Positions 1-5,930 of a DNA stretch of 6,028 bases are shown here, piece after piece. The stretch's first letter is position 1, and each line of letters begins with the position of its first letter. The notes under the pieces are model-generated. The model was not told where the DNA came from and did no database searches. It saw nothing but the letters and a program-made list of their open reading frames with translations. Both the position numbers and the translations under genes were made by a program. The stretch spans positions 1-6,028 of the forward strand of contig JABHNP010000240.1 in the NCBI GenBank assembly GCA_018694455.1, read 5' to 3'. The stretch is from Planctomycetaceae bacterium. GTDB taxonomy: Bacteria; Planctomycetota; Planctomycetia; Pirellulales; UBA1268.

Positions 1-278
1 CGTGACGGCGTGCACACCCCACCAGTCCATGCGCCCATGTGGTAAGCAGAATCGAGTGTCATGCCATCTGATGCCAGTTGGCTTATGACTGGTGTTTCAA
101 GAGTAGATGACGGATTGTAGACCTGAAGATCAAACGGTGATTGATCATCAGCAATAATAAAGAGAATGTTTGGCCGTTTGTCTTCCGCGGTAGCGTTTGC
201 AGGAAGCAGAATGTGGCATGCCGCATACCAGATTAGTACAACGAACAGGCTGTTTTGGATTCGTTTTAATAAATACAT
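1..278 (-). CDS. Sulfatase A, exported S1-type sulfatase, N-terminal part only (runs off the left edge)
   Basis: This is the N-terminal 92 codons of a type I sulfatase that would hydrolyse sulfate esters on a carbohydrate outside the cytoplasm. Residues 1-31 form a signal peptide: basic start (LLKR), hydrophobic core (LFVVLIW) and probable cleavage after ANATA. The mature part opens with the family strand PNILFIIADDQ (36-46), whose D44-D45 pair binds the metal. The sequence ends in GGVCTPSR, where C89 is the cysteine converted to formylglycine. The final Arg codon is cut by the window edge. Context around the cysteine (YHMGAWTGG) differs from sulfatases B and C, so this is a different subgroup and not a copy. 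The ATG at 278 is supported by a GGAG 8 nt upstream, the only clear Shine-Dalgarno in the window. Catalytic residues beyond C89 and the substrate cannot be judged. Confidence 0.9.
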   Translation of the reverse strand, partial: MYLLKRIQNSLFVVLIWYAACHILLPANATAEDKRPNILFIIADDQSPFDLQVYNPSSTLETPVISQLASDGMTLDSAYHMGAWTGGVCTPS

Positions 279-286
279 AATGATAT

Positions 287-290
287 CTCC
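287..290 (-). promoter_or_regulatory. Shine-Dalgarno (GGAG) of sulfatase A
   Basis: GGAG on the minus strand lies 8 nt before the ATG at 278. It fixes the start of the left-edge sulfatase. The other genes of the sulfatase cluster show no comparably good ribosome binding site. Confidence 0.55.
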
Positions 291-340
291 GAGCGATTTC
301 TATGCAGAAAAGTGAATCATTTATTGGACGAATGAGTTCT

Positions 341-360
341 TAATGATCCCAGGATGATTA
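341..360. repeat. Imperfect 20-bp palindrome, operator-like
   Basis: The half-sites TAATGATCC and GGATGATTA flank a central CA. Eight of ten opposed base pairs match; the mismatches are the centre pair and one G/G pair. It lies 63-82 nt upstream of the sulfatase A ATG. The near-continuous symmetry with almost no loop looks more like a protein-binding site than an RNA hairpin. Chance occurrence is quite possible, so the regulatory role is only inferred. Confidence 0.3.
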
Positions 361-408
361 TTAATGGAGTTGTGCCAGATGTGTTTCTGGAGTTTTGGTG
401 TTGGCGGA

Positions 409-1941
409 CTACTCTGTGTGAATTTTAAAAGTAAAAGCGTACTCCCCCGGTGGTGTTTCAGGGACGGTAACCTCAAGATGTTTTTTGTCTTGTTTCCATT
501 CCAGCTGCCTGTTGCTGCCCATAAGGCTGATTGACTGTATGGTTTCCTTGCATCCTTCCGCGAGTGATTGAATCTGGAGTTTGCCATCGTCTGGCCAAGC
601 TAGTGCGATGGCATAGATGATATTACCCTTTTGCGTAAAACGTATGTCCTGAGCAGTAAATTCCTTACGCCAATCCCACTGCTCTTTCTCTTCCCCTTTA
701 TTGTTCCGCTTAAACCCTCGTGTAATAGTTGGGCCTTCAGCGTGAGTTTTCCAAGGTCGACTGCCGTAGATGGCTTCTCCGTTGAGTTTCATCCACTTCC
801 CAATATTTTTCATGATTTCTCGCTCTTCAGGCGGGATGGAGCCGTCTCCTTTCGGTGTCAGCGACAACAGGAAAATGCCGCCACGACTTACGACATCAAC
901 AATACTACGAACGTGGTAATCAGCCCTATCTTTGTATCGTTTGTTGTTTACATAACTCCAAGGGTAGGCGATGGCCCGGTCAATGAGAAACCATGGGCCG
1001 ACATCGGTCGGCATGTCACGCCCGTTTTCGTAGCACCTGAGACCAACATTTTGAGGGAAATTAAAGTCACCACCATTTTTATTACAGATTGTCACGCGTT
1101 GTTGATTCCGTGAGGCATCGTTGAAATATTTTGCAAGAACGTCGAGTACATATGCCTCAGGTGGATGATTTCCGCGCATGGAGGTGCGAAGTCCATCAAA
1201 CCAGATCATATCTGGATGATAGGTGTCGATTACCTCTGATATTTTTGCTTTCCACTGATCAGAAAACTCCTTAGCTGTCCCAGTCCACTGATTCCAGTAA
1301 AAGTCATAAAATGCCGGATCGAAAACATCCCATGTTTCCCGCATGGTGTCTGTGATGTCGTCGCTCTTCATGCCTCCGGTCGCATATCCAAAGCTTCTCC
1401 CGTGGTGAAAGGTTGCAAGAAGTTTCATGTCGTCGTGTTGGTGTACTGCCTCGGCAATTTCTCCGTAGATGTCACGGCACGGCCCCATATTTGCTGCATT
1501 CCATCGATTTACTTTACTGTCCCAGAGGAGGAATGAGTCATGGTGGACGAGGCATATGCCCCCAAACTTTGCACCAGCGTCATGCATGACGTGAACCCAA
1601 TCATTCGCATCAAACTTTGGAGCAGTAAAAAGAGGGATAAAGTCTTTGTATCCAAAATCTTTAAGTGGCCCATATTTTTTGGTGTGGTACGAGTAAACAC
1701 CCTTGGCGTCGGTTCGTGACCCCTCGTACAGATTGCGCATGTAATCAGGACCCCCGTGAGCCGGCACAGAGTAAATGCCCCAATGCGTGTACACGCCGAA
1801 CTTCGCATCCTTAACCCATTCCGGAAGTGGGTTTTTGGCAAGAGACCCCCACGTAGGTTTAAAGTTTTGTTGTGCTTTGCTTTCTGTGCCAGTGAAAACA
1901 ACGAGGAGAAGAGTGCAAACGATTAGGAGCAAGGATTTCAT
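409..1941 (-). CDS. Exported alpha-L-fucosidase, glycoside hydrolase family 29
   Basis: The product is a 510-aa enzyme that hydrolyses terminal alpha-L-fucose with retention of configuration, in the periplasm or outside the cell. Residues 1-23 are a signal peptide (MKSLLLIVC core, cleavage after SKA). The (beta/alpha)8 catalytic domain spans roughly 25-385. It shows the family blocks EWVKDAKFGVYTHWGIYSVP (41-60), LVHHDSFLLWDS (131-142), LLATFHHGRS (174-183) and MIWFDG (245-250), where D249 is the expected nucleophile. The acid/base residue varies within GH29 and I do not assign it; E305 in CYENGRD is one candidate. A C-terminal beta-sandwich (about 400-510) carries FTAQDIRFTQKGN and YAIALAWP, typical of bacterial GH29. 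The start at 1941 was chosen because it begins the signal peptide. An in-frame ATG at 2037 would add 32 unconserved-looking residues. It lies 95 nt after sulfatase B on the same strand, which suggests joint use on a sulfated fucose-containing glycan. Confidence 0.94.
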   Translation of the reverse strand: MKSLLLIVCTLLLVVFTGTESKAQQNFKPTWGSLAKNPLPEWVKDAKFGVYTHWGIYSVPAHGGPDYMRNLYEGSRTDAKGVYSYHTKKYGPLKDFGYKDFIPLFTAPKFDANDWVHVMHDAGAKFGGICLVHHDSFLLWDSKVNRWNAANMGPCRDIYGEIAEAVHQHDDMKLLATFHHGRSFGYATGGMKSDDITDTMRETWDVFDPAFYDFYWNQWTGTAKEFSDQWKAKISEVIDTYHPDMIWFDGLRTSMRGNHPPEAYVLDVLAKYFNDASRNQQRVTICNKNGGDFNFPQNVGLRCYENGRDMPTDVGPWFLIDRAIAYPWSYVNNKRYKDRADYHVRSIVDVVSRGGIFLLSLTPKGDGSIPPEEREIMKNIGKWMKLNGEAIYGSRPWKTHAEGPTITRGFKRNNKGEEKEQWDWRKEFTAQDIRFTQKGNIIYAIALAWPDDGKLQIQSLAEGCKETIQSISLMGSNRQLEWKQDKKHLEVTVPETPPGEYAFTFKIHTE

Positions 1942-2036
1942 GGCATTCTTAATTGGGGAAAATTGAAAAAGGAAGATAAATTGTTGTTTATTTAGAGAGG
2001 GGGCTAATATTGTCTTAGTCCATGATCTCCACCGCA
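1942..2036 (-). other. Leader of the fucosidase, containing an in-frame alternative start
   Basis: These 95 nt lie between the sulfatase B stop and the preferred fucosidase ATG. They are open in the fucosidase frame: an ATG at 2037 overlaps the sulfatase B TAA as TAATG and would encode a 32-residue extension ahead of the signal peptide. No Shine-Dalgarno precedes either start clearly. No terminator hairpin or promoter consensus is visible, so co-transcription with sulfatase B is the simplest reading. Confidence 0.45.
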
Positions 2037-3620
2037 TTATTTAGTTGTTTCTGCGTCGGTAAACTCAGCAAAAGGTCCAGGGACATTAGCAAGGTTCTTT
2101 TTGAGCAGTGCTTTCATGAGTTCAACACGCGGCTTCTGTAATGGGTCTGCTATGCGATTGTTTCGTTCCAGCGGGTCGCTCCTGATGTCATAGAGTTGAT
2201 CGGTGTCGTAGTAGTTTGGATAGAAATCCTTCGCAGGTCCTTCAGAACCTCGTCCACCAGGACGGTCCGCGAGATGGGTGTACGGCTTAGGAGGATTTGG
2301 TGAAACCGTGTTCGGCAGTCGAAACGCAAGGTATTTCCAGCCATCTTTTAAAACAGCACGAGTCGCACCGATCTCGAAAAAAAGATGGTCATGGATTTCT
2401 TCATCATTTCCATGAAGAACACCTGCAAAACTTGTTCCATCGACCTGATGTCGTTGCGAGGCTGGTACATGGCAAAGGTCCATGATTGTTGGTGCGAAAT
2501 CAATATTTGAAATGTTGACTTTCGAATATCGACCGCCTTTAAAGTGAATTGGGGACCAGGCAAGGCTTACGGATCGAACGCCTCCCTCGTAAAGAGATCC
2601 TTTTCCACTTTCAACGCCATGGTCATCAAAAAGAAAAACAATCGTATTATCGAGTGCACCCATTGTTTTCAGTTTTTGAAGGACACCACCAATGCCATCA
2701 TCGAGCCAGAGAACATCGCAAGCAGTTGGTTCACTAGAAAGTTCAGCCTCAGCAATACGTTCTGGAATTGTTTTTCTGTCAGGCTGAACAGATAGTGGCT
2801 GATTGAGCAAGCCCGCAGGTGTCGCGAGTGGGTCACCTGTATATTTCTTGAATCGAGGGCCCGGCCCGTGATTGAGCGTTGTCGCCATGTAGAGAAAGAA
2901 TGGCTTGTCCTTGGTTGACCATGTATCAAGGAACTCAATCGCAGCACTTGTGATCCAGTCCATGTTATGGAATTCGAGTGCTTTACAGGTATGCCCCGGA
3001 AGATTTCCCTGGTAAAGGTTTGCCGCAAAATCGAAGCCACACTGTTTGAAAGCGTTCACAAGTTTCTGCTGCTTCTCTGTATAGTACTGAGCCACACTGG
3101 GGTCAGTCGGGTCAGCGTCTTCCGCCGGGCCATCATTTCTGGATACACCTTTGGCTTCAATGACATGGTTTTTTCCCACAGCACCGGTGTAGTACCCTGC
3201 CTGTTGGAGAGTTCTTGCAAGATTAGGGGTTGTCGAGTCAATGTGACAATTCCATGTGATATTTACCTGTTCACCTCGATCGACAGTTCGTCGAAAACTT
3301 GTAGACCGGCTTGCGTATGTCCCAGTGAGGACAGAAAACCGTGACGGTGTGCAGACTGGGCTGGTCACGTATTGATTCCGAAACACAACGCCTTCCTGAG
3401 CAAGGCGGTCAAGATGAGGACTCAGGTTCCGAGGTTGACCTTGTTCTGTTCTTCCTTCTTCAAGGAAGTTAAATTCCCGCCGCTCCTGATCGTCTGTGAT
3501 GATAAAGAGAATGTTTGGCCGCGGCTCTGCTGCCGCTATTTCTTCTATGTGTGTGAGAGGAAGTGGAAGTATCAGTAAGAGAAATGCACTCGATACTTTT
3601 TGGGAAAATGAGATCTTCAT
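2037..3620 (-). CDS. Sulfatase B, exported S1-type sulfatase
   Basis: This 527-aa type I sulfatase of the alkaline-phosphatase superfamily should cleave sulfate esters from a glycan outside the cytoplasm. Residues 1-31 form a signal peptide (FLLLILPLPL core, cleavage near IAAA). PNILFIITDDQ (35-45) supplies the metal ligands D43-D44. PVCTPSRFSVLTG (88-100) is the sulfatase signature, with C90 as the formylglycine precursor. Further expected active-site positions are K150 and H152 in GKNH, H251 in NHGPGP, D333-H334 in DDHG, and K340 with R349 in GKGSLYEGGVR. The C-terminal subdomain has the usual WKYLAF strand and QLYDIRSDPLERNN. The GKNH block departs from the common GKWH. The start at 3620 is set by the signal peptide; the longer in-frame ATG at 3749 would overlap sulfatase C by 59 nt and bury the signal peptide. 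Spacing to sulfatase C is 70 nt. The substrate cannot be read from sequence. Confidence 0.93.
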   Translation of the reverse strand: MKISFSQKVSSAFLLLILPLPLTHIEEIAAAEPRPNILFIITDDQERREFNFLEEGRTEQGQPRNLSPHLDRLAQEGVVFRNQYVTSPVCTPSRFSVLTGTYASRSTSFRRTVDRGEQVNITWNCHIDSTTPNLARTLQQAGYYTGAVGKNHVIEAKGVSRNDGPAEDADPTDPSVAQYYTEKQQKLVNAFKQCGFDFAANLYQGNLPGHTCKALEFHNMDWITSAAIEFLDTWSTKDKPFFLYMATTLNHGPGPRFKKYTGDPLATPAGLLNQPLSVQPDRKTIPERIAEAELSSEPTACDVLWLDDGIGGVLQKLKTMGALDNTIVFLFDDHGVESGKGSLYEGGVRSVSLAWSPIHFKGGRYSKVNISNIDFAPTIMDLCHVPASQRHQVDGTSFAGVLHGNDEEIHDHLFFEIGATRAVLKDGWKYLAFRLPNTVSPNPPKPYTHLADRPGGRGSEGPAKDFYPNYYDTDQLYDIRSDPLERNNRIADPLQKPRVELMKALLKKNLANVPGPFAEFTDAETTK

Positions 3621-3690
3621 AGTTTCGGCTAATCTATGTGTGTTGTTCAACAGAGACTCTTTTAGCGTGCAGAGCAAAATAAGCGTTTTG
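3621..3690 (-). other. Spacer between sulfatases C and B
   Basis: This is a 70-nt spacer on the minus strand. It begins with most of the 7-bp hairpin at 3692-3673 and otherwise contains no clear promoter, ribosome binding site or T-run terminator. No GGAG-like element precedes the sulfatase B ATG. The two genes are probably on one transcript. Confidence 0.4.
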
Positions 3691-3692
3691 CT
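3673..3692 (-). repeat. Perfect 7-bp hairpin overlapping the sulfatase C stop codon
   Basis: On the minus strand AGCAAAA and TTTTGCT pair perfectly around the 6-nt loop CGCTTA. The left arm includes the last two bases of the sulfatase C TAG. No T-run follows the right arm (next bases CTGCACG), so it is not a canonical intrinsic terminator. Such a stem at a gene border could act in RNA processing, 3' end protection or partial attenuation. Its AT-rich arms make it only modestly stable. Confidence 0.4.
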
Positions 3693-5079
3693 ATCGCTGT
3701 TCTTCACTTCTCTTGCCTTTTCGTTTTTTGACAAAAGAGGAAAGGTCAAATTCTACTTTTTGATGTTGTCCAGGAGTGCTGCGGCCCGTTTCAATATAGT
3801 GAAGCATTATTGCTTCGAGTGAATTGCTGATGTCAGCGTTAGAAGTAATTTGGTTTGTGGTTTCTCCGATGTCTGGACAGAGATTAAATAATTCACGTTG
3901 GCCACTTCGGTGAAAAATCAACTTCCATTCGTTCTTTCGAATCGCTAGTGCCCCGGGTGCCTGGTGAATCGTCGCCTCACGAGTCGGTCTATCAGTCGTG
4001 CCAGAAAGCAGGGACAAAAAACTGACACTGTCCTCGGCGGCGTTACTAGGTAACGCTTCTTCAAGAATTTCTGCGCAGGTGGCGAATAGATCGGTGAGGC
4101 AGATGGTTTGACTCGTTGTTGAGCCAGGAGCAATTTTTCTTGGCCAGCTTGCGATGAAAGGTTCACGATGACCACCCTCGTAGATGCTGCTCTTTGCGTC
4201 ACGCAATGGAGGGTACGGTCGTTTTGCAGCGCCATTGTCTCCTGTGGCAATGATGAGTGTATCTTGCGTTTGGCCTGTTCGCTTGAGTGCGTCTAATATC
4301 TGGCCGAGCATGTGGTCCCCTTGATAGACCCAATCTCCATAACGAGCCTCTTTGCCTGATATGCCTCCTTTGCCTTTCATCTCATCGGCGGGTGCTATTG
4401 GGCTATGCGGCGGACACATCGGGAAGTAAAGAAAGAATGGCTGTTCGTTTTGTCCACGTTCAGTGATGTACTTCACGGCCTGTTTGATCATGAGGGGCTG
4501 GTTTTCGACAGCGTCAATGTTTGCCACCACTGTGTCTTGCTCAATAATCGACCCAATGTTTCGAGCATGTGTGAACCCGTAGAAGTAATCGAAGCCGCGT
4601 GAGTTCGGTCCTTCAGTAAGTTTTGTTCCAATAGGGAGTTTGTTTTCGGTGCCCGGCTTGCCGTCAACCCAGTTCATACCCAGGTGCCATTTTCCGATAC
4701 ATGCTGTATGGTATCCGTGCTGTTGAAGGAATGACGCCACCGTAAGTCGATCAGCTGGAATAATTGGTGGTGAATATGTTTTCAAGACGCCGAACTGCCC
4801 AATACGGCATGGGTATCTTCCAGTGAGAACACCATACCTAGTAGGAGTGCAGTTTGCTGCTGCGGCATGGGCATCAGTAAAAAGCATGCCTTCCTGAGCG
4901 AGGCGGTCGATGTTTGGTGTTCGAAAAGGACTTTCAGTTCGATAGCTTGTGGGTTGGCCAAACCCAATATCATCAAAAAGTACGAAGATAATGTTTGGTG
5001 TACCTAGCGTGCCCGCAATTGCACCTCTCGCATTGCAGCCAAGCAGAACGATTCCGAGCAAGAAGAGACGGAAGACCAT
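3691..5079 (-). CDS. Sulfatase C, exported S1-type sulfatase, possible lipoprotein
   Basis: This 462-aa type I sulfatase resembles the arylsulfatase A/GALNS-like branch. The N-terminus MVFRLFLLGIVLLGC is a short signal sequence ending in a lipobox-like LLGC, so C15 may be lipidated; a conventional cleavage after the later Ala residues is the alternative. PNIIFVLFDDIGFG (28-41) gives the metal ligands D36-D37. NCTPTRYGVLTGRYP (76-90) is a full sulfatase signature, with C77 the formylglycine precursor. GKWHLG (129-134), PPHSP (223-227), TGDNG (279-283) and KSSIYEGGHREPF (296-308) complete the expected active site. The C-terminal WKLIFH and ELFNL strands are followed by a strongly basic tail (KKRKGKR, 451-457). 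The start at 5079 opens the signal peptide and has a weak GGGGA upstream. It is the first gene of the sulfatase-fucosidase group, 98 nt after pxpA. Confidence 0.94.
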   Translation of the reverse strand: MVFRLFLLGIVLLGCNARGAIAGTLGTPNIIFVLFDDIGFGQPTSYRTESPFRTPNIDRLAQEGMLFTDAHAAAANCTPTRYGVLTGRYPCRIGQFGVLKTYSPPIIPADRLTVASFLQQHGYHTACIGKWHLGMNWVDGKPGTENKLPIGTKLTEGPNSRGFDYFYGFTHARNIGSIIEQDTVVANIDAVENQPLMIKQAVKYITERGQNEQPFFLYFPMCPPHSPIAPADEMKGKGGISGKEARYGDWVYQGDHMLGQILDALKRTGQTQDTLIIATGDNGAAKRPYPPLRDAKSSIYEGGHREPFIASWPRKIAPGSTTSQTICLTDLFATCAEILEEALPSNAAEDSVSFLSLLSGTTDRPTREATIHQAPGALAIRKNEWKLIFHRSGQRELFNLCPDIGETTNQITSNADISNSLEAIMLHYIETGRSTPGQHQKVEFDLSSFVKKRKGKRSEEQR

Positions 5080-5177
5080 GAAAATTCCCCGAGTTAGACC
5101 GATACCCAGAATACCACATGCAACAGAATAGAGTCCATGAAATGTTCTAAGTGTTGCTTTCAGGGGTAAAGGATTTC
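5080..5177 (-). other. Spacer between pxpA and the sulfatase cluster
   Basis: This 98-nt spacer has no terminator-like hairpin after the pxpA stop and no convincing -35/-10 pair. A weak GGGGA lies just before the sulfatase C start. It includes a 14-codon ATG-to-TAA reading frame at 5138-5094 that is out of frame with sulfatase C and looks incidental. If the sulfatase cluster has its own promoter, it should be here or inside pxpA. Confidence 0.35.
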
Positions 5178-5930
5178 TTAGTGGTGGATCGGTCGGCTGA
5201 TACGAATTCCCTCACGAGCAAAAAGTGAGTGAATGGCCTGAATGATTTCAAACGGAACGAGGCCATCGCCGTGGACACAAAGAGTTTCTGCAGAAATTGG
5301 TATCTGTTTTCCTGATGGAGTTGTGATTACGTTGTATCGTACAATTTCATAGGCCTGAGCTGCCGCTTCATTCGTGCTTTCAATGGTGGCATTGTCTTCA
5401 GAGCGTGAGATAAGTTCACCAGATTTGTGATACCGACGATCGGCAAAAGCCTCTGGAATTACGTGAAGACCATCATGCGTGGCGATGGAGGCCAGCGGGC
5501 TGCCTGCGGCTGCATATATGAAAAGGTGAGGCCACTCAACTGCGAGTGCACGACTGACTGCAATAGCCAATGCCTCATTCGTTCCAACCTGATGGTAGAG
5601 CGCGCCATGGAGTTTGACATGATGCAGGTCATCGCCAGCAACAGCAGCGATGCGTGCTATTTGGTGCACAACCAACTCGGCAGCCGCTTCTGGGCTTATC
5701 GGGTGTGGCCGGCGACCAAAGTGGTCAGGGTCTGAGTGGCCCGGGTGGCCGCCGATTGCAGTGGCGTGGTGACGTGCACGTGATACTGTTTCTTGAATCG
5801 ACTTGAGATTACCCGCATGCTCGCCGCAGGCAATATTAACTGAACTGACTAGTGACATAATTGCAGCGTCATGCTCGCCACCCTCGCCAAGGTCACAGTT
5901 CAGATCGATACTCTGTAAATCGTTGGTCAT
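5178..5930 (-). CDS. pxpA: 5-oxoprolinase subunit A (LamB/YcsF family)
   Basis: The 250-aa product is subunit A of the ATP-dependent PxpABC 5-oxoprolinase, which opens 5-oxoproline (pyroglutamate) to L-glutamate in the cytoplasm. Family blocks appear in order: IDLNCDLGE (8-16), SVNIACGEHAG (30-40), AIGGHPGHSD (58-67), FGRR (71-74), HVKLHGALYH (104-113), EAFADRRY (160-167) and ETLCVHGDG (215-223). Length matches the roughly 250 aa usual for the family, and there is no signal peptide. Some nearly invariant family positions differ: CGFHAGD is CGEHAGN here, and VKPHG is VKLHG. The ATG at 5930 overlaps the upstream gene as ATGA, with a weak AG-rich stretch (GAGAAAG) upstream; this indicates translational coupling. 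It lies upstream of the sulfatase cluster on the same strand but has no obvious metabolic link to it. The family is clear; activity depends on PxpB and PxpC, which are not in view as complete genes. Confidence 0.93.
   Translation of the reverse strand: MTNDLQSIDLNCDLGEGGEHDAAIMSLVSSVNIACGEHAGNLKSIQETVSRARHHATAIGGHPGHSDPDHFGRRPHPISPEAAAELVVHQIARIAAVAGDDLHHVKLHGALYHQVGTNEALAIAVSRALAVEWPHLFIYAAAGSPLASIATHDGLHVIPEAFADRRYHKSGELISRSEDNATIESTNEAAAQAYEIVRYNVITTPSGKQIPISAETLCVHGDGLVPFEIIQAIHSLFAREGIRISRPIHH

Larger units (their letters stand above)
279..408 (-). other. Spacer between fucosidase and sulfatase A, with two small dyads
   Basis: This 130-nt stretch, AT-rich by eye, separates the fucosidase stop from the sulfatase A start and has no credible ORF. 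Reading along the minus strand it holds a 5-bp stem with a 6-nt loop at 390-375 (CCAGA/TCTGG), then an imperfect 20-bp palindrome at 360-341, then the sulfatase A ribosome binding site. Neither dyad is followed by a T-run, so an intrinsic terminator is not supported. I could not identify convincing -35/-10 boxes. It is the longest gene-free stretch in the window and the most likely place for a separate promoter or operator for sulfatase A. Confidence 0.5.

Noticed and set aside
375..390. CCAGA/TCTGG stem as a fucosidase terminator
   Set aside because: Only 5 bp with a 6-nt loop and no T-run on the minus strand.
321..587. 88-codon minus-strand frame at the 3' end of the fucosidase
   Set aside because: It overlaps the conserved C-terminal beta-sandwich of the fucosidase in another frame, and its translation looks like out-of-frame coding sequence.
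631..1113. 160-codon open frame on the plus strand
   Set aside because: It lies wholly inside the GH29 gene on the opposite strand, whose motifs are continuous there; its translation shows no recognisable domain.
2967..3344. 125-codon open frame on the plus strand
   Set aside because: Antisense to the well-conserved middle of sulfatase B; no family motif and no start signal.
3621..3749. Longer start of sulfatase B at 3749
   Set aside because: It would overlap sulfatase C by 59 nt and add 43 residues in front of a complete signal peptide.
5094..5138. 14-codon leader ORF ahead of sulfatase C
   Set aside because: No ribosome binding site, no regulatory codon run, out of frame with the gene; probably chance.
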